From Phoronis australis (taxonomy: Eukaryota > Phoronida > Phoronidae), in the NCBI GenBank assembly GCA_002633005.1, contig NMRA01000439.1, positions 188,001 to 252,000 on the forward strand: a DNA stretch of 64,000 nucleotides, read 5' to 3'. Numbering within the stretch: the first letter of the stretch is position 1; each line of letters starts with the position of its first letter. The notes under the pieces are model-generated. The model ran no database searches and was not told the origin of the DNA. It saw only the letters and a list, made by a program, of their open reading frames with translations. Below are positions 45,103 through 58,100 of this stretch, one piece after another. The position numbers and the translations under genes are program-made.

Positions 45103-48100
45103 CATAGGCTGAAGCATAGAATAAAAGATACATTGGACTTTGTGAACGCATGGTCGAGAACAATAAAGAAATTTACTTGAATCATTTTTCAGTCTACAAT
45201 CGCACCAAAAGCTATAAACACTGGTTGGTAACATCCTGGGCCCACCCATCCACGGTTAGAATGTGACAGGTTGCTTATCATCATGCTTTTGGCATGCCTG
45301 ATAAGTTAGACGTTATGCCTTACTACTCTGACATAGCTGCACGTGGTCACATGTGGAGATATTCTGACCAGATATAAGTTATATGACACACACTACTGCT
45401 GGCTTATGATGTGCGGTAAACAACTAAGTGTGGTGAGGTTTTTGGTGTATAGTTGTGTTATAAAATGAATCGTCCAGTTTCCCTTTGAATTTCAGGTAAA
45501 CATTAGAGCATGAGAAACTACAGAAAAGACAACACAAGAAAGATCTATTGGTTGTTCACAATAATGTATTAAATAAATACATTTAGTTTCCGATGTATTG
45601 TTTTCATGTTTTATGCTAATGAGGAGAAGACTAACACTATTCGATGAGAACAGACTAGACTTTATTGAACTGGCACACTATGGCTGCCGAGGGACAACAA
45701 TGCCATCTTGTGGACAATAATGAAACTAAATAATTTATTTGATCATTGTCAGTTATGGCATGGATGAAAGTTGCACGAGGTTATGTTACGTCAGACGTAG
45801 TTCCACCATCATATTTATAGACGTGTGGACAAAAATCAAGAGCAATCTCAATGTAAGAAGTACTTGAAAATGTATCTTATACACATAAGCTTTCTAGCAA
45901 AATATAATCAGCAAGGCCAATAACACAGCACTGTGACTTAAATTTCACCACATAGGTTCTCCTACACTGAATATGATAGGGGTCTATCTCACTCTCCAGC
46001 TTTCCAAACACTAAAGATAATTTATCTTTGAATTAAAACAAAAAAGTGGTTGGAAGTTTCAAAACTTTTTTTATCTTTCAAAGGCTGCAACTGCAGTTCA
46101 GATCATTTCTAGGGTAAAAGGAACAATAGTGTTAAAACATTGATAATTTCTTAACGTCAAAAATTTGCCAAATTTTGAAGGAAAAATTACTGGCCAATTT
46201 TTAAAATAATTTACTGACATTTTTTATTTGGTTTCCTGATGTATTTATGCCCTAATTTTGACAAACCAGGCCAAAAATTGCTAATTTTAGTTTTAAATTT
46301 TCAAATAAAACAGAAAGTCTGCAGACGGATAAACAGTATGAATGTTGCTAAGATATTTTCCCGAAGACAGTGCCAAGTTTTCTCCTTACATGAGTGACCT
46401 GAGTTTTGCTCACTAACAGTCGGGTAAGAGTACGATCAGACTTGGCTGGCATCAGCACGAATCTGAGGTTTTGACCTCCATCCCTCAGCAGAGACAGTTA
46501 ATATGGTCTCTGATGTCCAACTTGGTTATCACTGTCCAAAGTTAAATTTAGTGCTTTCAAAGACACAACAAAATTGATTTTGCCTTCATATAAAGAAAAT
46601 ATGATCCAGCAGCCTCGAAAAAAATCCTCCAACAATGAGATAATGTGAAGAGTGTACTAGTCACGGAACCAGCACAATGCGTTCTGATTGTAATCTGCTT
46701 TCTAGGGGATATTTACTGTGTGTAATTGAATTAAGCAAAACACCATCAATCCAGACAGAAAATGTAGAACTCAAGGCAGCTGTTTTGGCTACAAGAAAAT
46801 TGGGAATGAAATCTACCAACGAAAATGCTTAATTTCAATTAGTTCTGCTACACTCCACTCTAAAATGTCTACAAAAGAGGAGAATGCTTTGGAATAAATC
46901 TACAGAAGGGAGATTTTTTCAAAGATACTCCCGATAAATGGGGTTCATTTATTAGCGCTAACAGTCAAATTTCACCAATTTAGAGCAATATGACTTATAA
47001 AAACAGATACATTTCAATTTATTTTACATGAAACATATATTAATAGCACAAAACTGAATGTTCCATGTTTAACTTTCGTCAAAAATCTAACGTTGAACAG
47101 TATTGAAGTTTTATGGCATCACAACAACAGTAGAAGCCATTGAAAATGAAAAAAATGGCGTTCTTGGAAATTACTTTTGTCTGAAATTGGTAAGATTTTA
47201 CCTAACTCTATAAAAGGATGATGTGATATTTCTATAAGTGTGAGTTTTTACAATTTCCAGCAACACACCCAGAAGAAGCTTATCTCCCAAAATCATCAAC
47301 ATCTGTGTAGGAACTTAGTACATTGAGAGGCAAATGCAAAAAATGCAATTAAGAGACCCAGTAATCAAACCGATCCGAAAATTGGTGAGATCATTCTTAT
47401 CAATGACACAAACACGTCTATGGAAGTTCACAAAAAACACAATTAAGCAGTTTGGGCAATGGCAGCACTGGCAAACGGACAGATAGAGAGGACAGCAAGA
47501 CACACAAAAAATGTCTGTGGGCACATAAATGAAAATATATTATTAAGCTTCCTGAAATTTAATGAAAATATTTACAATCTCAAAATTTACATTAATAATA
47601 TATACCTAGAGTTACAGCAGATAGACCACGTCAGGACTAGGCCCAAAAGTATGCAACTATGTAGGAATTCGAAGAGGTTTAATAAAAACAAGTCGTAACA
47701 ATTCATGAAGTATATTTTTCATACAGAAGTAAGCAATTTTAAAGATTATATACAATAAAGTTCAATTTGTAATAACGAAAAACACAAATTACTTAAAGTA
47801 CTTAATGTTCACATGATTTCAATTTTGGTTAAAAGTCATACACGGAGAAAATAATGGTTTTTCTGAAATAAAGGGATAACACAAATTCTAAGGTTATAAC
47901 ATTTTCGATTTTTATGAAAGCTCTGAGTGAAATGAACAGAAGCATAAATTAATAGGTAATAATCCATGTTATATATAACAGTCAATGTAAAAACCAGCCT
48001 TATAATTTCAGAAAATAATACCACAGAACAATAAGTACCAAAAATTTACAAATGCAAGAAAAAACTAGGTACACTCTACAGTGAGAAATGGCATGCAAAT

Positions 48101-48871
48101 GAGCTAACTACAAAAGAATGTTAATTTCCTGAAACTAACTCAGGAACTGGGACGTGCAGTTTTAACTACTATCTAACATCACAACAATAACGTACAGTTC
48201 AAAACTAATCAGGCGAAATACTGTTTACCCAACATGGCCGCTACTTTGCAAAACCTGTAATGGCAAAAATTACTGGTAAGGACTATTATGATGGTAAAAT
48301 TGTAGCTTAGCCATCTTACTAACGAGGGGTGAGAGTGGGTGTTCATTAAAGAGCAGAAAACAAAATGAAGGTCTTTGGGGACGCCGAATGATTGTAGTAG
48401 CAATGAATTATGCTCTAGTATCACGAAGGAAAATACCCATACCCCTTAAGAAATGAAAAAAATTCAACGGATTTGACATACCGGTAATATAAAAAGTACA
48501 ATTTTTACACAGAAAAAACAGAAATCAGCCAAAAAGCAAAAACTCATCTGTTAATAACTTTCACCCTCATTGTTCATTATGAGGGACGAGAACTATGACG
48601 ACGAATTTTGTTTCCGCTCAGCCATGATGATAGGAAATTCTGGGTAACTTTGTGTACTGCACATAAAAGACTTTTGATTCTTCGTACATTTGCAATGTAA
48701 TATTTAACCATGCAGTAAGAATACTGTTTAGCTTCAGAAAACTCCACATCGCTTTTTAAAAGACAAAATATATTGGCAAAAAATAAATACCTCCATTCTT
48801 AAAAGTCAATCTTCGTAATAACGAAGACTTTGACTCATATATTAATATCCGCATGGTCTATTATGTCTGAA
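45103..48871. other. Intergenic stretch, repeats and 3' flank of the lectin gene
   Basis: No gene is supported. It contains the 46870-47280 copy of the 32.6-kb repeat and a degenerate tandem-core tail near 47350-47530 (AACCGATCCGAAAATTGG, GGGCACATAAATG). The final kilobase before 48872 is AT-rich and should hold the 3' UTR of the lectin gene. I could not pick a poly(A) site with confidence. Confidence 0.5.
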
Positions 48872-49194
48872 TTATGCCTCCGATTGTTGAGGGCCTGCCT
48901 CGAAACCAGGATTCTCAAAAGAGTTGTCGCCATGGCCCTTCAAACCACCATTGGCATTGCCATTGCGGTTGACTCCAGTGCCACCGTTGGCAGGCTGGAA
49001 GTCATGTGTGCTTTGCATTTGTACAGAGTCACTGGCAGAGTTGTACAAAGCATTGTCGAAACCACCCGCATAAGACATCTTCTGTTTGCGTTTCATGTAG
49101 ATGATATAACCAACAAATATGGCGCCAAGAACGACCAGGCAGGCCACAACGATGCCAACAATTTTAAAGGCGTTGGCTACGTCATTGGCTTCTT
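48872..49194 (-). CDS. Lectin last exon: transmembrane helix and cytoplasmic tail
   Basis: Acceptor CTTTTTTCAG, phase 1, ending in a TAA at 48872-48874. [11 protein letters not shown] leads into a hydrophobic helix ([20 protein letters not shown]), then KRKQK as the stop-transfer. The tail carries [14 protein letters not shown], matching the position and form of the mannose-receptor FxNxxY internalisation signal, an Asn/Gly-rich middle and a second NSFENPGFE motif near the C-terminus. Confidence 0.85.
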
Positions 49195-52100
49195 CTGAAA
49201 AAAGGTCAAAGGTTAGCAGTGTTAGTAGTGTTAGTGCAGGAAACTAACAGTCAACACAGCAACAGAACAATGAAAAGAAACATGTAAGAATGACAAGCAT
49301 GAGATTCACTAGGTGGCGCTTGAGAAACAACAAACTGTACCACTACAGAAAAGTCATGAATACAGAGGAGCGTGTCAGAGCTGGTATAACACATACACCC
49401 CCAGGAACACGATTTGAGGGCTGAATGAATATCGTCCCCATTCTCCTATCAAAATAATTCAAACTCGTTGAAAATTCCCCTCATTTCAGCTTTTTAGGAA
49501 AATCAGTATCCGAATTTGAGGGCATTTCACTGTTATTGCAGACCTGAAGTTGTTCGTATTATAAATAATTTAGTTGTTTATTTCTCGAAACAAAACAAGG
49601 TGGACAAAAAGACATACTTCCAGTGTTTTATGCTAATTTTCTGTGATGGCCTCATAACCTTTGACATCCTGTCTCTCATGTGACTAAAGCGTCTCCAACT
49701 TGAATGTCCCAAATTCCCCAAATATACAAAAATGCACTCAGTTATGTTATTAGTGTTTCCCTCACTTAACTCGGTGCACTTGTGACAACACACAACCAGC
49801 TTTTCCGGTTTATTTCTACGTTTTTTTAATAATGGACAAGCTCTGAGAAAACTGTTAAGGTTCAGTATCTCCTCATTCATTCCTGACCAGCAGTAAAATT
49901 CAGAGTTACTTGCTTCAGTCAGTGAGGACCTGTTTTGCTTTAACCATGACTTTTACTCCCCGGAAAAGTAGGTAAGGATCTTTGCATTAGGCAAAAGGTA
50001 AGTTTGGTGAAGTGTTTTCAAAGGCCACCTGCTTACATAATGTAAGGCAGGATGACGGACCTCTCTAAACCCTGAAAACTTTCTCAGGGACTGTAAAAAT
50101 TGAGGTAGATAGGGAACATTCTGTTCTACACTCTGAGAACTTCTGAATCAAATTTTATGTTAACATTCTGGAAATTCACAAGAAACAGTAGAGTTAAAGA
50201 ACGACAAATGTTTGAAATGCAAGAGCTCACCATGTATTACTGGCTCATAGGTGCCACCACTTGGCTTTCTGGGTCCAATTGTTGATGGGGTGACTGGCCG
50301 TACTGCAATTCATAAAGAAAGCATGACTATGAACCTTACATGGTTCTGAAATAGTCGCGTCTAGAATTCAAGTCTTCCCTTTCGCAGGGGCAGAAAAACG
50401 TTTTGAATGATTTAAAATTTAGCCCACTAACAAACCACTGATTTCAGTCATACAAGTAACAAAACAGCATGTGTCCCTCCAAACACTAACCTACACTGAA
50501 AGACAAGAAACTGTTTTCAAGAACAAAGCAGGGTGATGACATGCACCCACCATGTTCATTCCACAGTTATAGATCCATTAAAACTAAAAAATCAACATTA
50601 GCTGTACTCTCCTCATTAGGAATGTATAGATCAAAGTTCCACCAAAGAATTTGATAGATATTTTAAAATATGGACAAACCAACAATTTGATTCTGGGGCA
50701 CCTACAAGTCAGATCCATGAAAAAATGAGACCATCGTCTCTCTTAATTGAATCCTATGCAGTCCCATCCATGACAGGATACCATGTTCAAAATTTCACAG
50801 ACATCAAACAAGGGGTTCAAGAGAGTACGTTCATATACGTATACATTTGGGCGCCAACCAGTGGCTCAGTTAATCATTTATCCACTAGATGTCACTGCAA
50901 ACAACTTTCAACCTTACCACTGTTACTGATGCTAGTGGTCAAGCTAGGGACCTTGCTGGAGCTGCTTTTGCTGCTGCTGCTACTCCTGGCGGGGCTGCTA
51001 CTGGCGGGGCTGCTACGGGAGGGGCTACGACTGGCGGTGCTACCCATGACAGCTAAATAAGAGAAAACAAATTCAGAAACATTACAGGCAGGAGCTGCGA
51101 AACTTTTAGGGGCTCATTATCCTGTTATCAGCTCAATTAATAATTAAGACTCGCACACTTTAGTCAGTGAGGCTTAATTGCAATGCAGAATTAACAAATT
51201 AATGAACTTTACTCCAAAAATAGGGTCATGCGCGCACCCAGCCTAAAATATAGGGGAGGGGGGNAAAACAGCATGTGTCCCTCCAAACACTAACCTACAC
51301 TGAAAGACAAGAAACTGTTTTCAAGAACAAAGCAGGGCGGTGATATGCACCCACCATGTTCATTCCACAGTTATATATCCATTAAAGCTAAAAAATCAAA
51401 ATTAGCTGTCCTCTCCTCATTAGGAATGTATAGGTCAAAGTTCCACCAAAGAATTTGATAGATATTTTAAAATATGGACACACCGACAATTTGATTCTGA
51501 GGCACCTACAACAGTCAGATCCATGAAAAAAATGAGACCATCATCTCTCTTAATTGAATCCTATGCAGTCCCATCCATGACAGGATTATGAGTTCAAAAT
51601 TTCACAAACATCAAACAAGGGGTTCAAGAGAGTCCGTTCATATACGTATACATTTGGGCGCCAACCAGTGGCTCAGTTAATCATTTATCCACTAGATGTC
51701 ACTGCAAACAAATTTCAACCTTACCACTGTTACTGATGCTAGTGGTCAAGCTAGGGACCTTGCTGGAGCTGCTTTTGCTGCTGCTGCTACTCCTGGCGGG
51801 GCTGCTACTGGCGGGGCTGCTACGGGAGGGGCTACGACTGGCGGTGCTACCCACGACAGCTAAATAAGAGAAAACAAATTCAGAAACATTACAGGCAGGA
51901 GCTGCGAAACTTTTAGGGGCTCATTATCCTGTTATCAGCTCAATTAATAATTAAGACTCGCACACTTTAGTCAGTGAGGCTTAACTGCAATGCAGAATTA
52001 ACAAATTAATGAACTTTACTCCAAAAATAGGGTCATGCGCGCACCCAGCCTAAAATATAGGGGAGGGGGGCTCGAATTCTTTGATATGCAGACCTTTTAC

Positions 52101-55100
52101 CGAAAAAAATCAATGACTAAAAAAAATTTAAAAAAAAACGGCGCAACTAGATTCAGGCCTGCCAATCGTGCATCCGCGCTGAATGCCTGTGGACTTTGAG
52201 GACTTTTGTCTCGTTTACTCAGACTTTTTGTTTCACTGAGGCGGACCTTTTTGCCCAATTCGCCAAATTGGAGGGCTCATTCGAGACCACCGAGCCCCCC
52301 CCTGGGTGCGGCCATGAGGGTTATAGGGAACTATTTTCAGTTTCATTGATAGGAAAAAGCTGATGAGCTAACTTGCCTCATGTGACATTAATACCATCAG
52401 CTGATTTTAAAGGCCCACAGCTGCTTAATACATACACACAGTGCAGCAACCTTCAAACTTTGGGACAAGTGAAGACACTCATAGGCTGCTTGTCAAGATT
52501 TATCACTTATGTAGCAAGAGAATTCTAAATGAAAGCTCACTACCTCCACGGTGTATATAAGATTTTATTTCTCAAAAATGTGTGCAGACAATAGATACAT
52601 GTGCTTACAGGGATACCGGATTTTGATAACCAGTTTGATGCCTGTTGTCCAGTGGGGAAAACTGGTTCTCAAAATGAGGGACCCCTGTAAGTGACTCTTA
52701 CCAATTTGGACGGTAAAAGATTCCCTCTTTTCATATACACCCAGACCTTAACCAACTGCACAAATTTATGCAGCATCAGCCATAATTCTGCATGTCCTAA
52801 TTTACATACACGAGTACATTTAGATGTAATTTTGATCCTGAAATGCTATCTTCTGCTTACATGCAGAAAACAAGGATGGGCAACAAAGATAACCACAATG
52901 TCACCTTAATTTGCATTTTAAGACACGCCTTACAGTAGAAATCCTCTTTTCAGCAACTTTGACTGCGTGTAATGAGTCGACTGTGAGCAGCAATTCAACA
53001 ACCCTCCACTGCATTGAATGCAAAATCTTCCATTTACTATGTAAAATTAATGCAAGGACGGAGAAGTTTGTTTTGGTGTTATGCTTTAGAATCGAAACAC
53101 CACAAAGTTTTGATTTTTTCCCACAAATAAGTAGAGGTGATCGGTATTTCATTGTCAGTGCTTCAGACTTTTCTAAGAAAACTGACTACATCTTTCCGTA
53201 ATTCTTGTTGCAGATGTGGATGGCCACACTGGTGTGAGGACTTTTGTACTCGTGTCAAATAACACGACTTGTTTTGATGCATAACATGCAAACAATGGTT
53301 TTAATTTGAATGCTGTTTCATTTGCCAAGCTTGGGACCAGCAACTTTAAATAAGCCTTTTTCAAAAGAAATGAGATTTTGTATCCACAATTATTATGCAG
53401 GGTATATGGTGATAAATGATCCCAAAGGGCTCGGTACAAAAATATGGTTTGCACGCATCGTTGTAATTTTCTACAGTATGTATCACAAAATAAATCATCA
53501 AGTGTCCTAGAGGTTTTTGTGGCTGGGGCATGTACGAAAACTCCCGCACGCGGAGGTGCAATAATAGTTGAATAACGGTCAGTAGTGCGATTCTACACGA
53601 TCTTACTCACTAGACACTAGCCGAAGTGGATGCATTTTTAATGATATACTTACTTGTAGTGCTGGGTGTTGGAATATCAGGAGGGGTGCCAGTGCTGGTT
53701 GTGAACACTGTGGAGGAAAACTGTGCAGTCAGATACACTACGACATGTTGGTCAGTGTCAGACCGGGGGTTCTCCTTTAGAGAGACTAGAAGTTGTGAGG
53801 TCCTGGCGACCAAGGACAGAACGTGTGAGGTCCTGGGGACCAAGTATACTAATTGCAGACAGTGAGGGGTATTTATTAGACATTGTGCAACAAAAGTCTA
53901 ATCTACAAAAATGGCTAAACATGAACTATGGGGAACATAAACAGCAGTAAAAATTCTTCAATTTGGGACTGTTGCCTGGGTTTGATTTTTAAAAAAATGA
54001 GACATTAGTAATTTTGGTTCTATCACATTCTCAAAATCTGGGTACTGAGTCTTTTGTAAGAAAGTGTAACTCCAAGTTGAGGCACATGTAATGAACTCTC
54101 AATATCTGGACATTGGTCAGTTGGCGACTTTTTGCGATTCTTCCATTTCGAAAGTCTAGGACAACTTTCACGCCTTTGACAAATAGACAATTTAAATTTA
54201 TAAGGTTTCAATTTGAAGAATTTTTAATGCAATGAGACACAATTCAGATATGCATGAAGTGAAAGACAATAGAAATTAAGACTGGTGTTATGTGCGTTGG
54301 TGTTCCGAAACAGAAGGAATGTTTTTTGTTTGATATAACCTCATTTTTATCTTACCAGGATTTTTCGTAGATAAGTCCAACCGATGAAATGGCCATGGGT
54401 GTTTATTCGAAAAAATTAAGCCGAATATTGACCCATGGGTGGTTATTTGGTGTTACAACTTCTGGTGTCAAGTGTTCGGAAAGTGGGGCATTTATTCCGA
54501 AAATTTCCCCTCAAAAGTGTCAAGTTTTAGTCAGAAATTCAGTTTTGTAAGGCAAACAAAGTGTTGGCGAACAAAGTGTTGGCGAACTATGCATTTATTA
54601 ACATAAGATTTAAAAACAATTTTAAGTGAAAAATGTCAAAGTCAGGAAACTTCTTAATCTAGGGCTATGTGTATTCAGTCCATGCTGACATTTGGGTAGC
54701 CAAAACTGTGACTGTTTACACGCCCTCCTTTTTTGAATAAACGTCCGGACAGTTATTTGGTGTTACTAAAACACCTGAAAATTTTTTGTTTTCTGACTAC
54801 ACGCCCACGGAATTATCTACGGAAAATCCTGGTACAAGATCTAGGAAACTCGCAATAGCCGACATAGCTACTGTACTTCCACTACCAGATTACAGTAAGA
54901 CAATAGCCCACGAGAACACCCCTGGTGATATACTTACGTGTTGTACTGGGTGCTGCAATATCAGGTGGGGTGCCCGTGCTGGCTGGGAACACTGTGAAGG
55001 GAAACTGTGCTGTCAAATATACAGTGACATGGTGGACGATATCAGCCCAAGGGTTCTTCCACAGAAAGAATTGTAGGCAGGGACGCGCTGCCACCTGAAC

Positions 55101-58100
55101 TTTGTTAGGTGAAGAATTTGGCTGTACTGCAGCCACAGTTTTAGAACACAGAGGACTGAAGGATAATCTGAGGTGTACGGTAAAATCTCATTAATTTCAG
55201 ACAAGACAAAAAAAATAATTGCCAAAATTGACCTTTTTCATTTTCATCAGCTTCCAACATTGTTGCCGAGGCCCACAACTTTTCAAAATGGTAACTTAAA
55301 AAAGTTAAAACGACGATTTCATGCTGCTTGTCTTTCATGATGAAAACATAACTTCACACGTCTGCCATATTGTGTCCTAAACATGTGATATTTTACGGAG
55401 CATCTGTGAAGTTCTACTGTTTCATCTAGTGTAGACAACGTTTATCATTTCTTTGGATTAAGTTTTTTCAGTCATAAATTGGAATCGGCCTGCTCTAGAT
55501 TACACGTTTTTCCTGTGGAACTATCACACAGCTAGTCAGCAAGTCCCTGCATGTTTTCGCACTACACGTCAAAAATAATCGCATAAAGCGACCAATTTCT
55601 CATTCAGATCAGCAGGCACAAGAGGAATCCCGTCATGGCAGCTGAGTGCAAGCTGAATGCCCCGTCATAATAGCTGGAATGAGGCGTCATCCAAAATTTT
55701 TCCCAATCAGTTTTGATCTGTATAGTGTTATTGAGAACCCTTGGGTATTAGATGTACACTGCACGGTCTTAGCAACCGAGTATACAGGGACGGTGTGTAA
55801 ACAGACATTGTGAAACAAAATATCACATGACTTGAGTGTGAATTGCACTAAATGGTTATCATAAGCTCAAGAAAGCTTTGATGGGAATTTGTACATGTAA
55901 CACAAAAAAATTTGTACGGTAAAAATTCCTCATATTCAGACAGTCATTTGGAATTGAGACACTGTTTTATTATGAGAAGTGCGACACGAATGATTTTGAC
56001 ATCGCCACACTTTTCAAATTCCGGGAGCTGCATTTTATCACAAAGTATTAACAAAATCTTGAAACATTTCGTTCATACAAATACTGTGACTGTTGATAAA
56101 TAAGCTGTATTTTGCTTAGCCTAACTTGCAAGTTTCTACAGTGGAGAGAAACTTCCAAGCACTAGACAATATGTAAAAGAATTTTAAACTCTTCAAATTG
56201 AAGAATGTTTACCGTGACACTATTTGAGGTGCGCAACGTGTAGGACAAACAAACGCTCAAGTGTACGTGTGCCTGCACAACGTGCTGGTGTTTGAAAGCC
56301 GGTTACAACTGTAAGTCAACCTCAAGAAATACCACGCAACCATTTAACCCACAGTTGTTACCATTCCAAAATGGAATAAAATAAATTATAAGCTCGTAAA
56401 AAGAATTCTTTTTTATACTGGCTTACAGACCGATGCTTTTTGATTGATTGATAGATTTATTTAACAATGATCGTCTACAAAATTCTGGTAAATGTCATGA
56501 AATTGCATGCACTGTTTGTAATATGTAACTGTGTTTCACAAAAATGTAAGAACTAGAAAAAGACCATCAGCTGTAATGTTTTTGATGGTTTGCACTCAAT
56601 GATGTTTTCCTTTTCCTAGAATTTTTGTTACCCTCGAGTTCTTTTCCCACAAAACTGTAGACAAACAGTACACTTTGGCTAAAGTTTATCACCGACAAGA
56701 AAAATTGAATGCATGAAATCACCACCACAAACTATGACTCACAAAATGACATTAATTTGCCCATGAAATTTTCCACGAGTTAGTCACTACTTTTTAATTT
56801 CTCACCAGTTTTTATCCTTTTTCATTTTCCAAGACTTTTCTATTATTCTACAGAATTTTTTGTTATTTTCCATGTTTTCCCAGGTTTCCCAATTTTCCCC
56901 GTCGAGAAGGGCCCCCTGTTGTTGCCAGCCTTCACTCACCCATATTGACGCTGCATATGTAACCCGTGGTGTCATCACAGGTCACGTCGTTCCACGTGCC
57001 GTCCCACTTCATTTCAACGCAGTTCTCTGACCCCTTGCCGTTGACATCGTTGGGCTCCCCACGTCTCCAGTTGGTGTACTGCACAGGTGAGCCATCCTTC
57101 CACACTAAGGCACCTGCAAGCAATGGTAATGACAACTAGATAATTATGTGGACTGTCTTGAATTTTTGCAGGCCAACCCATATCCAGCAGGTACACAACA
57201 ACCTATTGAACCAATGACCACTTTCAGAGCAGTACACGTCAAAGAAATTGACGGAGATAAAATCCCACTTCTTCCTGTGAAGACTAATCCTGCTTACAGA
57301 ATTCAGGGCCCTCAATCCCTCGGTTTTGCGGTCGACATTCGGCCCCATTTTCCCCTGAAAAATATTAAAAAATTACGCAAAAATCCTCTCAGGAGGCCCA
57401 AACATTTCCCTTAAGATTCAAATCACTTGTAACTAACACAGGTGACGATTTGAAACAGCACAAAATGTTAGTTTTGGCTACTTGAGGCACAGCCTAGGAG
57501 GGTTGGTAACAAGGGAGGAGAGCTATAACTGAAGGTAACTAATAGAATTTTCCCTCACCCAAAAAAATCTCCCCTCAGAAGGCGCAAGCATTTTCCCCAC
57601 AGCAGAACAATGGCCTGAAATTAATGCTTCAGAATATACATTTTACTGTATAATTTTAACCTTGTTAACATTCCCCAGTAAATTCCATTCGTGACGGCTA
57701 CTTTGATAATGAATTCCATTGGATGCCAGACAGAGAGACCTGCAGAAAGTCGTGTGGTCAGACAAATGGAAATGGCTGCATTAAGTGCACACATTACGCA
57801 TGATTATGTGAAAGCTACAAAAAAACAATTGTCGATATAGTGGCAACACATTGAAATTTGCAACGTCACTAGATGGTGATTTGTGCATTTTGTGCGCAAA
57901 TGTACAGGGACACCAGTCCTACAGATTTTAAAGCAGCGTTGAAATTTCACACATTTTTCCACATATTTACCATCACCATGTCGTTAAATGAATCTTGCTG
58001 TATGGTGGGATGTTCAAATGACTCATGCGAAAAGGTCTTATGTTGCTAATTGGCCATAAATGAAAGAAACTGTGTTTCATCTTGGTCAACTCTGCCAGTT

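Noticed and set aside
51725-51859. True tandem duplication of the lectin Ser-rich exon
   Set aside because: Block boundaries coincide exactly with the n at 51264 and the contig end, so unmerged overlap is the simpler explanation.
53626-53865. 79-codon plus-strand frame opposite stalk microexon A
   Set aside because: The minus-strand exon has splice sites, phase and a duplicated partner. The plus frame has none of these.
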